64,000 nucleotides of DNA from Anabaena sp. PCC 7108 (lineage in GTDB: Bacteria > Cyanobacteriota > Cyanobacteriia > Cyanobacteriales > Nostocaceae), in contig NZ_KB235896.1 in assembly GCF_000332135.1 (NCBI RefSeq), positions 3,958,256 to 4,022,255 of the forward strand, read 5' to 3'. The translations under genes were made by a program, and so were the position numbers. Below are positions 57,304-64,000 of this stretch, piece by piece (within the stretch, counting starts at the first letter, position 1; each line of letters opens with the position of its first letter). The notes under the pieces are model-generated. The model saw only the letters and a list, made by a program, of their open reading frames with translations. It made no database searches and was not told the DNA's origin.

Positions 57304-57396
57304 GATTTTATCTAAAAAATAGGAATATAAAATGATATCGATAACTGTTATTTTTTGCCAGCCTACTATTTTGAATAGTACTAACTTGAAAAATAT

Positions 57397-57520
57397 AGGA
57401 CTTAGGCAAGTGTCACACTAAAAATCTGTTGTAGGGTGCTTTACTACTGCATAAATCCTGCAAATAAACAGATTGTTGATATCTGACGCACCCTACCAAT
57501 GTACCAGTTGCCTAAGTCCT
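57397..57520. repeat. Palindromic MITE-like element, copy 2
   Basis: 124 bp with terminal inverted repeats AGGACTTAGGCAA / TTGCCTAAGTCCT. Left outer arm 34 bp, right outer arm 24 bp, the reverse of copy 1. The core from about 57447 to 57481 keeps the same orientation as in copy 1 (CTGCATAAATC, then AAATAAAC, then GATATCTGACG). Inner right repeat TCTGACGCACCCTAC at 57482-57496 is intact, the left one (57431 onward) has changes. Confidence 0.88.
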
Positions 57521-57569
57521 GAAATAGTAGGAGAGATGGACAGCCGAACAGCTAATTTAGTCAGTTTTT

Positions 57570-57605
57570 CAAAATCTAAAATCTAAAATCCAAAATCCAA
57601 AATTG
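57570..57605. repeat. Short tandem repeat AAAATCTAAAATCCAAAATCC
   Basis: AAAATCT / AAAATCC units, similar to 56360-56387 but on the other side of the AEC gene, just upstream of the vanY ribosome-binding site. Confidence 0.8.
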
Positions 57606-57626
57606 CACAAACACAGGAGTTGAAAC

Positions 57627-58430
57627 TTGAAAAAGGCTGGGTTTTCAGAAAAACCGCAAAACTCATCGTCTGGTGCTGGAGATGATATTCCAGTAGCTTT
57701 ACGCGATACTCCTGATACCGGGTCTAAGCTGCGCGTACAACCAGTAGTTTTGCTGATTGGGGGATTAACAGGATTTGTCCTACTGGCTGTAACCAGCGGG
57801 TTTTTGTTTTTTGTGACAGCACCTAAAAAAGCTGCGGATTCAATACCAGAATCAACTAGTTCTGTACCTACACCAACTAATTCCCCAACTATCGACAACA
57901 ATACTATTTTGGGACATTTGGCTTACACAGAAGCACCAGAATCAGAACTAGTACCGATTACAGCAGATAGACGGATCAAAATGCGACAGGTCGCAGCACA
58001 AAAGTTTCAAGCAATGGTACAAGCTGCAAGAAGTGCAGGGGTAATCCTAACGCCAATTTCTGGCTTTCGTTCAGTTAAAGACCAAGAACAGTTATTTTTT
58101 GATGTTGGGGCGCAGCGCAATCAAACCCCTGCAGAAAGAGCCTCTCTCAGCGCTCCTCCTGGTCATAGCGAACATCACACAGGTTACGCTGTGGATATAG
58201 GAGATGGAACTGTACCAGCAACTAATCTTCAAGCTAATTTTGAGAATACTAAGGCTTATCAGTGGTTACAAGCTAATGCAGCCCGATTTGGTTTTGAGAT
58301 GTCTTTTCCCAAAGGTAATTCTCAAGGTGTAAGTTATGAACCGTGGCATTGGCGTTTTGTGGGCGATAGCAATAGCTTAGAAACATTCTACAAAGCCAGA
58401 AATTTAAAACCCATCACCACAACTAAGTAG
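57627..58430 (+). CDS. D-alanyl-D-alanine carboxypeptidase, VanY/M15B family
   Basis: 267 residues. TTG start at 57627 with CAGGAG at 57612-57617 before it. One N-terminal transmembrane anchor (VVLLIGGLTGFVLLAVTSGF) with a cytoplasmic head, a Pro/Thr-rich linker, then the peptidase. Zn-binding pieces: HSEHHTGYAVDIGDG (SxHxxGxAxD pattern) and EPWHWRFVG. Substrate helper residues lie in ISGFRSVKDQEQLFF. Removes terminal D-Ala from peptidoglycan stem peptides in the periplasm. Does not itself imply vancomycin resistance, as no vanHAX genes are nearby. Confidence 0.9.
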   Translation: MKKAGFSEKPQNSSSGAGDDIPVALRDTPDTGSKLRVQPVVLLIGGLTGFVLLAVTSGFLFFVTAPKKAADSIPESTSSVPTPTNSPTIDNNTILGHLAYTEAPESELVPITADRRIKMRQVAAQKFQAMVQAARSAGVILTPISGFRSVKDQEQLFFDVGAQRNQTPAERASLSAPPGHSEHHTGYAVDIGDGTVPATNLQANFENTKAYQWLQANAARFGFEMSFPKGNSQGVSYEPWHWRFVGDSNSLETFYKARNLKPITTTK

Positions 58431-58532
58431 GTAGCATTGAAATAATTCGTAATATTTCCTATGGCTCCCGTAAGGGATACGTAATTCGTAATTAAGTAAC
58501 GATAAATATTCACGCCCACCTACTTGTTATTT

Positions 58533-59453
58533 ATGATGCATCAAAGTTCTGGTCGCTGGCGTTTAGGGCTAGGTTTATCGCTGCTGACAGTTTTTTTATG
58601 GGGAATTCTACCAATTGCTCTAACAGTAACACTAAAAGTTTTAGATGTTTACACCGTCATTTGGTTTCGGTTTTTGATATCCTTTATTTTACTTTTAATT
58701 TATTTGTTCATACAACAAAAATTACCAACTCTAGAACAATTACGTACCACTTCTGGAAAATTGTTAGCAATAGCCACAATATTTTTAGCAAGTAATTACT
58801 TCTTATTCATGCAAGGTTTAGCATTAACAGCAGCAGCTAATGCGGAAGTAATCATTCAGTTGGCTACTGTTTTATTAGGTTTTGGCGGATTAGTTATTTT
58901 TAAAGAGCATTATACACTGCGTCAGTGGGTGGGTGTAAGTATCCTAACTTTAGGTTTTTTACTGTTTTTTAATGCCCAATTTACAAATTTAATCACATCA
59001 CCTCGGCAATATTTTTTTGGTAGTGGGTTAATTGTCTTAGGAGCAGTAGCATGGGCTATTTATGCTTTGGCACAAAAGCAGTTATTGAAATCTTTAGCAT
59101 CCTTTCATATTATGCTGATAATTTATGGGGGATGTGCTTTATTATTCACTCCTTTAGCCAAAATAAATACAGTTTTTTCTCTTGACTCTTTCCATTTAGG
59201 AGTACTACTGTTTTGTGGATTAAATACTTTAATTGCTTATGGCGCTTTTGCTGAGTCATTAGCACATTGGGAAGCATCAAGAGTCAGCGCAGTATTAGCA
59301 TTAGCTCCTATTGTGACTTTAATATCCGTTTGGATTACTTCAAAAATTTCATCCACTCTAATTCCACCAGAAAACATCACAATTATCGGAATTATTGGAG
59401 CATTATTAGTTGTTTCTGGTTCAGTAGCTATAGCTTTAGGAAAATCTGAATAA
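58533..59453 (+). CDS. EamA-family (DMT) membrane transporter
   Basis: 306 residues from ATG 58533 (ATG 58536 follows at once; a TTG at 58524 is in frame). Ten transmembrane helices in two EamA repeats: LGLSLLTVFLWGILPIALTV opens the first (~10-140), FGSGLIVLGAVAWAIYALAQ opens the second (~165-295). The loop QWVGVSILTLGFLLFFN closes repeat one. Substrates of this family are diverse metabolites; none can be assigned. Follows vanY by 102 bp with an STRR-like stretch (AATTCGTAAT) between. Confidence 0.9.
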   Translation: MMHQSSGRWRLGLGLSLLTVFLWGILPIALTVTLKVLDVYTVIWFRFLISFILLLIYLFIQQKLPTLEQLRTTSGKLLAIATIFLASNYFLFMQGLALTAAANAEVIIQLATVLLGFGGLVIFKEHYTLRQWVGVSILTLGFLLFFNAQFTNLITSPRQYFFGSGLIVLGAVAWAIYALAQKQLLKSLASFHIMLIIYGGCALLFTPLAKINTVFSLDSFHLGVLLFCGLNTLIAYGAFAESLAHWEASRVSAVLALAPIVTLISVWITSKISSTLIPPENITIIGIIGALLVVSGSVAIALGKSE

Positions 59454-59766
59454 TAGAAATTACAGATATTACCTCTCACCTGCTATATATTTAAAGCCAC
59501 ATCATCTCTACTGAGGTAGAGTCATTTTTTAGTTGTTATGATTATCAGTGGCTACAATTAAGTAAAGTCAACCTCGTATCAGGTGGATATTTGTCCTATT
59601 AATTGGCTTTATTTACTTTAAATTTTTCAGCTTGTATTCAAGATAAAAAAAATCTCAAAAATATCCAGAAGACTGAAGTTAAGAATAGTATATAAATCCA
59701 TCAAGGTGTGTGAAGAACTACCAAATATATCGCCTCGCTAAACAACATCACCGAAACATTTGAGCG
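59454..59766. other. Intergenic region before the DUF1400 hydrolase gene
   Basis: 313 bp, AT-rich. I see no gene, repeat or clear hairpin in it. Confidence 0.5.
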
Positions 59767-61557
59767 ATGAAAAGTTGGTTTGGTAATTGGTCCAGCAGAG
59801 TGAAAAAGAATTCGCTATTGCTGGTGCTTTCGATATTGCTGCCAACATTTGGAATTAGTAACTCTGTCATGGCAGCAGAAAAAATATATGCTTCTTATTC
59901 ATTACTAGAAGTTTCCTTTCCCGTGATTAGTTTAGAAGTCTATGCCAAAACGGGAGTCATTGATCATGAATTGAACGTTTATCAGCAGTATATTTCACTT
60001 GAAAAACTCCAAGAATTAAGACCGATTTTACTCAGGTCGTTAAAAATAAGTCCTGCTGTTGCTTCACAATTTCTCCATACACAGCAAGGAGAATTTCTGG
60101 TAAGAAGGTTAGCAGAATTAATTCAAACCAAATCTCATCAAACTGATTCAGCATTTCAGGCTTTACGATCAGCAATGATTTTAGCATCTGGGGAGCCAGA
60201 AGGATTAACGTTATTAAATTTGTTACGTAAGTATCCTAGTAGTAATATTCACATTAATTTAGCTAATAGTTTAGAAATATGTGGAAAACTAGAAAAACTA
60301 ATTAGTCAAACTAATCAAGCGATCGCTTTAGTTCAGCATAAATCTGATCTAGAAGCTGCTACTATCCAAAAGGTGAATCTGTCTAAATTGCCAAATTTAC
60401 CAACTGAAGGCAATTTTAAACCCAAAAAGTATACACTGAAATTTTTTGACTTCAACCGGAATCGGCTATTGCTGACAGATGTTTATCTTCCTAAAGTTCA
60501 ACATTCGGCCTCTGTAATTGTCATTTCTCATGGTTTAGGTTTAAACAGCAGTAATTTTCGTTATTTAGCCAATCACTTGGCTTCCCAAGGGTTTGCGGTT
60601 GTTGTTCCTAATCATCCCAATAGTAGTGCTAAACAATTGCACCCTAGACAATCTCTGATTAAGAGTAACACCAGTAAATTAGTAGAACCAGGAGAATTTA
60701 CAGATAGACCATTAGATATTAAGTACATACTAGATCAACTAGAAAAAGCTAACCAGTTTGATGCCAACTTTAAAGGTCGGTTAAATCTGCAACAAGTTGG
60801 TGTATTTGGTCAATCTTTTGGTGGTTATACAGCTTTAGCTTTAGCAGGTGCAAAGGTTAACTTTGACCAGTTAAAAAAGGACTGTACACCAGCAGAACTG
60901 AGAAATACGTGGAATATGTCTTTAATGCTGCAATGTCGGGCTTTAGAATTGCCAACTAAGTCAGGAGAGGAATATAATTTGCGGGATGAAAGAGTCAAAG
61001 CAGCGATCGCAGTTAATCCTATCACTAGCTCTATTTTTGGACAAGCTGGCTTAAACCAAATTCGTACTCCTGTAATGCTTGTCAGCAGTAGTGAAGATAC
61101 TGTTGCACCAGCTTTATATGAACAAATTCTACCTTTTTCTTGGTTAACAAATCCCCAAAAATATCTGGTTCTGCTGATTGGTGGAACTCATTTTTCGACA
61201 ATCGGTAATGGTAATTCCGGGAGTCAACAAGTAGCCTTACCTGCGGAAATGGTTGGAGATGCTTTCCAAGCACGTGGCTATATCAAAGCTTTGAGTTTAC
61301 CTTTTTTCGCAGCTCATGTGGCAAAAAAAACCGAATATCTTCCCTATCTTAACGCTGAATACGCTAAAACTATTTCTACTCAGTCTTTGGGTTTGAGTCT
61401 CGTTCAGTCTTTGAGTAGCCAAGAATTAAGTCCCGTACTAGATAATAATTTCTACGGAGTTATCCCTGAAAGAAAACTTCCTTCTACCATCATCAAGTTG
61501 GGATTTTGGATATTAGATATTGGTGTTTCCTTGCTTCATGTGATGATTTTTCTGTGA
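59767..61557 (+). CDS. DUF1400 / alpha-beta hydrolase secreted protein
   Basis: 596 residues. Signal peptide ([20 protein letters not shown], cut before AEK). N-terminal ~125 residues match DUF1400, a cyanobacterial domain that begins 'aek/I...Y..l..s'. An alpha/beta hydrolase follows (~235-545): [20 protein letters not shown], oxyanion region, then nucleophile elbow [17 protein letters not shown] with Ser in GQSFG; acid in [15 protein letters not shown]; His in GGTHFSTIG. The role is likely lipase/esterase or dienelactone-hydrolase-like in the periplasm; substrate unknown. ATG at 59767. C-terminus seems normal and ends 95 bp before truB. Confidence 0.9.
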   Translation: MKSWFGNWSSRVKKNSLLLVLSILLPTFGISNSVMAAEKIYASYSLLEVSFPVISLEVYAKTGVIDHELNVYQQYISLEKLQELRPILLRSLKISPAVASQFLHTQQGEFLVRRLAELIQTKSHQTDSAFQALRSAMILASGEPEGLTLLNLLRKYPSSNIHINLANSLEICGKLEKLISQTNQAIALVQHKSDLEAATIQKVNLSKLPNLPTEGNFKPKKYTLKFFDFNRNRLLLTDVYLPKVQHSASVIVISHGLGLNSSNFRYLANHLASQGFAVVVPNHPNSSAKQLHPRQSLIKSNTSKLVEPGEFTDRPLDIKYILDQLEKANQFDANFKGRLNLQQVGVFGQSFGGYTALALAGAKVNFDQLKKDCTPAELRNTWNMSLMLQCRALELPTKSGEEYNLRDERVKAAIAVNPITSSIFGQAGLNQIRTPVMLVSSSEDTVAPALYEQILPFSWLTNPQKYLVLLIGGTHFSTIGNGNSGSQQVALPAEMVGDAFQARGYIKALSLPFFAAHVAKKTEYLPYLNAEYAKTISTQSLGLSLVQSLSSQELSPVLDNNFYGVIPERKLPSTIIKLGFWILDIGVSLLHVMIFL

Positions 61558-61652
61558 TGTTTTTTTTACATCTTGTCTTTATTAAGAAAATTCTTATTTT
61601 TCTGCGTAAGTCTTATATAATTACTTACGAATTACGAATTAGAAATTATTCC

Positions 61653-62528
61653 GTGCAAGGCTTTCTTAACCTCAACAAACCACTTGACTGGACTTCTCAC
61701 GACTGTGTAGCGCGGGTGAGAAAACTGCTGCGTCTCAAACGGGTAGGACACGCAGGAACATTAGATCCTAAAGCTACAGGTGTGTTACCCATCGCTTTGG
61801 GTAAAGCCACGAGATTATTACAATATCTACCAGGTGAAAAAGCTTACAAAGCTACTATCCGTCTTGGTATAAGTACTACTACTGATGATTTAGAAGGGGA
61901 AGTGATCACTTCTCAACCTTGTCCTGGGTTAAATTTAGCAGCAATAAAAACTGCACTTGGTGAATTTATCGGCAAAATTGAGCAAATTCCTCCTAGTTAC
62001 AGTGCTATTCAAGTAGAGGGAAAAAGACTGTATGATTTAGCACGAAAAGGGCAAATTGTCCAAGCACCTACGCGGACAGTTGAAGTTTTGCAGATAGAAG
62101 TTTTAGACTGGCGTGATGGGGATTTTCCTGAACTAGATATAGCAATTGCTTGTGGTGCGGGAACATATATTCGTGCGATCGCTCGTGATTTAGGTATGGT
62201 ATTAAATACAGGTGGTACTCTCGCAGCTTTAATACGTACAGTCAGCAGCGGTTTCAATTTACAAGATAGTCTCACTCTCACCGAGTTAGAAACCCAATTG
62301 TCAGCCCAGACATTTCAACTAATGGCTCCAGATGCACCTTTGCAACATTTACCCTTTGTAAGTTTACCATCAACAGCAGCTAAAAAATGGTGTCAAGGTC
62401 AACAAGTTCCTATCAATCTTGATATTTTGGGATTAGTGCGAGTTTATGAAGAAACTCGTTTTTTAGGAATTGGACAATTACAAGAAAATATCATAATTCC
62501 GCAAATGGTTTTTGAACCAATTTCTTAA
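61653..62528 (+). CDS. truB: tRNA pseudouridine-55 synthase TruB
   Basis: Makes pseudouridine 55 in the T loop of tRNAs. I start it at GTG 61653 (291 residues), because family members begin '[16 protein letters not shown]'; the frame is open further upstream to 61506 but those residues overlap the hydrolase gene and match nothing. Active-site Asp in [54 protein letters not shown] and [15 protein letters not shown] are diagnostic. An AATTACG-like heptamer stretch (about 61624-61648) lies directly before the start. Confidence 0.95.
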   Translation: MQGFLNLNKPLDWTSHDCVARVRKLLRLKRVGHAGTLDPKATGVLPIALGKATRLLQYLPGEKAYKATIRLGISTTTDDLEGEVITSQPCPGLNLAAIKTALGEFIGKIEQIPPSYSAIQVEGKRLYDLARKGQIVQAPTRTVEVLQIEVLDWRDGDFPELDIAIACGAGTYIRAIARDLGMVLNTGGTLAALIRTVSSGFNLQDSLTLTELETQLSAQTFQLMAPDAPLQHLPFVSLPSTAAKKWCQGQQVPINLDILGLVRVYEETRFLGIGQLQENIIIPQMVFEPIS

Positions 62529-62541
62529 AAGAGGTTCAATT

Positions 62542-62642
62542 TATAGCAATTCCCATTCAAGTGAGGTACAAGCAGTAATAATTAAACGCAGATGCACGCA
62601 GATGCACGCAGATAATTTTGTACTTTATTAGACTAGGAAATG
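62542..62642 (-). repeat. Dispersed intergenic repeat, copy B (~101 bp)
   Basis: Reverse complement of 50794-50896. Starts at TATAGCAATTCCCATT and ends CTAGGAAATG. The centre has GCAGATGCACGCAGATGCAC-type short repeats. Confidence 0.88.
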
Positions 62643-62961
62643 TTATATAGCGATATGCACTTGAATAAGGTACATCATAGCCCTCTCCTCGCTTGCGGGG
62701 TTGGGGGTGGGGTGATTGTATCTCACTCAACCGAGAACCGCTATACCAAATCCAATCTAATTGAAAATTTTCCTCAAAAAATTATACTAAAAACGGTTGT
62801 CAACTTTACTTTTAAACACAGAGGTTCGCTGAGGTAAACGCAAAGTGACGCAGAGTTTTTATTGAAGTTTTCGCTTTGAATTTTGTTATCTTAATAAAGT
62901 CAAGTCGCTTCGCTCCAATTAAAAAAAGTCGAGATATTAACCGTTTTTAGTATCCTTGAAT
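62643..62961. other. Non-coding, repeat-like region
   Basis: 319 bp. Contains CCTCTCCTCGCTTGCGGGG (weak stem-loop) and ACAGAGGTTCGCTGAGG, both of a kind often scattered in Nostocales genomes. No gene seen; a 65-codon frame at 62640-62837 is chance. Confidence 0.45.
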
Positions 62962-63258
62962 TTATTCCCAAGTTGACACATCCCGCAATAAATCAGGAAT
63001 TTTTCCTTGGGATAAGGGAAACTCTAAGACAGTTTCTCTATATCCCAAATATCCAGATTCAGTAAACGACATCAACATCCGTGTTAGTGCTAACCAAACA
63101 TCTGATTCATATTCCCAATCATGATCGCGTCTAGCACGTCCAGCAATAGAACGTAGCGCCCAAAAATAAGAATTTCTAACTACAGAACCGCCTTTTTTAA
63201 ACTCTGGGACATCCTCTTTGTGGATAAATAACACATTATTTTCAATTTTGGCTCTCAT
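62962..63258 (-). CDS. Hypothetical protein, 98 residues
   Basis: No family recognised by name. The sequence looks real: ENNVLFIHKEDVPEFKKGGS, VVRNSYFWALRSIAGRARRD, then DHDWEYESDVWLALTRMLMS. The rich Trp/Tyr/Arg helical content suggests a small soluble domain. ATG at 63258 stands one base after the TAA of the upstream remnant (63260), so it was probably translationally linked to that gene. Confidence 0.65.
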   Translation of the reverse strand: MRAKIENNVLFIHKEDVPEFKKGGSVVRNSYFWALRSIAGRARRDHDWEYESDVWLALTRMLMSFTESGYLGYRETVLEFPLSQGKIPDLLRDVSTWE

Positions 63259-63259
63259 T

Positions 63260-63397
63260 TTATTCCATTTTTGACTTTTGACTTCCGCCCTGCGGTACTA
63301 GCTCTTTTATCCATTTTCCCCCACCGTGAGTAGAGAGATAATCTACCATTTCCAGAAATAAAGTTTTAGGTCCTTGTCCTTCTCTAATATCTGGAGT
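63260..63397 (-). pseudogene. 3' remnant of an unidentified gene
   Basis: 45 codons followed by TAA, in a single frame with a stop immediately before (at 63398-63400) and no start codon at its head. The residues look like protein: TPDIREGQGPKTLFLEMVDY, then STHGGGKWIKELVP. It ends 1 nt before the next ATG on the same strand. This suggests a gene that lost its 5' part, possibly during insertion of the neighbouring transposase DNA. Family not recognised. Confidence 0.4.
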
Positions 63398-63422
63398 TTA
63401 GACTAAATCGGTGATGTTCAAG

Positions 63423-63461
63423 AAAAAAAAGGGGGTCTGATTGAATACAGACCCCCTTTTG
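63423..63461. terminator. Strong bidirectional hairpin
   Basis: AAAAGGGGGTCTG paired with CAGACCCCCTTTT around a loop of about 9 nt, with A-run on the left and T-run on the right, so it can stop transcripts in both directions. It sits 42 bp before the transposase start. Confidence 0.85.
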
Positions 63462-63502
63462 GCAGAAGCTGAGAAACGAACTACCATTACTCACCTGCCA
63501 AT

Positions 63503-63967
63503 ATGAAACTTGCCAGATTAGAAGAATTCCGTCAAGCAGCCTACCAACATTTAGGCAAAGCGAAAGACGCTACCTTTGAATTGACAGATGCGATATTACT
63601 GACTCGAAATGTTTATTGCCTAGCAGAGTTGTCCTTATCGCCAGTATTTAGACGCAAGTGGCCAAGCATCTATGAGGCGCTACAAGATAGCAGACCACAG
63701 CGACAGAAATTGATGCAGCTATATATCAAACAGATACCAACTGTGGAGCGACCTCTATTGGCAGGAGATCATACGAACTGGTCACGACCAGATGCAGTCA
63801 AACTCAAAGAAAGAACTTATCAACATAGTGGCACATCCATCGCCGGAAATAAACCAATAACTGTAGGACAGGGATATAGCACAATAGCCTGGATACCAGA
63901 AAAAGAGGGGAGTTGGGCATTACCTTTAAGACATGAAAGAATCACAAGTGCCGAAAGTCCCAATTAG
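63503..63967 (+). mobile_element. Transposase, N-terminal part with apparent +1 frameshift
   Basis: 154 codons from ATG 63503. Residues such as LARLEEFRQAAYQHLGKAKD, LSLSPVFRRKWPSIYEALQD, VERPLLAGDHTNWSRPDAV and GQGYSTIAWIPEKEGSWALP fit the N-terminal half of DDE-type transposases of an IS701-like or similar family. DHTNWSRP may carry the first catalytic Asp. The frame stops at TAG 63965-63967, but the +1 frame reads on: ISKAIWQLKQVC until the window ends. One extra C in the CCC at this point would explain it. Either a broken copy, a sequencing error, or a natural frameshift site. The right end of the element is outside the window. Confidence 0.7.
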
Positions 63968-64000
63968 CAAAGCAATTTGGCAACTCAAACAGGTGTGTAA

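Noticed and set aside
62640..62837. 65-codon plus-strand frame in the repeat-rich gap
   Set aside because: Built from dispersed repeat DNA (CCTCTCCTCGCTTGCGGGG region); no protein-like pattern.

Overview
The window is chromosomal DNA from a filamentous, probably heterocyst-forming cyanobacterium of the Nostoc/Anabaena type. The reasons are: psaA-psaB; a complete kaiABC clock locus whose KaiA lacks the usual N-terminal domain, as in Anabaena; a TolC-like gene directly after kaiC, in the place of hgdD; many GCGATCGC (HIP1) octamers; heptanucleotide tandem repeats (STRRs) between and even inside genes; and a phototaxis cluster of the hormogonium type. I ran no search, so every family name comes from reading motifs and gene order.

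Layout. 1-2005 (-): 5' part of a CBS/PAS hybrid histidine kinase that leaves the left edge. 2790-7538 (+): kaiA, kaiB, kaiC, hgdD-like tolC. 7658-11927: two small conserved proteins, the photosystem II S4-domain protein, a short-chain dehydrogenase and a membrane-anchored helical protein, with three STRR arrays among them. 11997-12070: tRNA-Val(GAC). 12173-14584: glutaminase and a lipoprotein with six copies of a 26-residue Pro/Glu-rich repeat. 14974-19593: psaA and psaB with an STRR in their intergenic gap and a strong terminator after psaB; ftsW converges on them. 21022-24269: CHASE2 adenylate cyclase, SPOR-like protein and FecR-domain protein. 25366-36406: a five-gene phototaxis operon (PatA-like, CheY, CheW, a 1463-residue GAF-rich receptor, hybrid CheA). 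36417-41808: a caspase / nSTAND ATPase / WD40 giant divergent from a small Trypco1 (CU044_2847-type) protein, the best candidate for a biological-conflict or programmed-death system. 41888-45104 (-): polyamine-type ABC transporter potA-potD-potB without potC. 45619-52218: PBP2, LigA, glycerophosphodiester phosphodiesterase and ChrA. 52270-54265: a small hypothetical, a HipA-like kinase gene broken by one in-frame amber codon, and its DUF3037 partner. 54296-62528: MFS and EamA transporters, phosphoribosyltransferase, auxin-efflux-type carrier, VanY-type carboxypeptidase, DUF1400 hydrolase and truB. 62529-64000: dispersed repeats, a small hypothetical, a gene remnant and a transposase reading frame with an apparent +1 frameshift that runs off the right edge.

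How the genes fit together. The window carries timekeeping (kaiABC), light harvesting (psaAB), light-directed movement (pix/ptx-like operon) and cAMP signalling, beside cell-envelope genes (ftsW, PBP2, vanY, tolC). Mobile and selfish DNA is limited to one transposase at the right edge, two copies of a 123/124-bp palindromic element, one pair of inverted ~100-bp repeats and the STRRs. The observations I consider most worth following are the exact 183-residue periodicity of the receptor's chromophore cysteines with a second cysteine 28 residues upstream in the last GAF; the caspase-nSTAND-WD40/Trypco1 pair; the palindromic element whose outer arms are swapped between copies while its core keeps the same orientation; the amber-interrupted HipA-like gene; and the KaiA frame that stays open upstream through the old linker.
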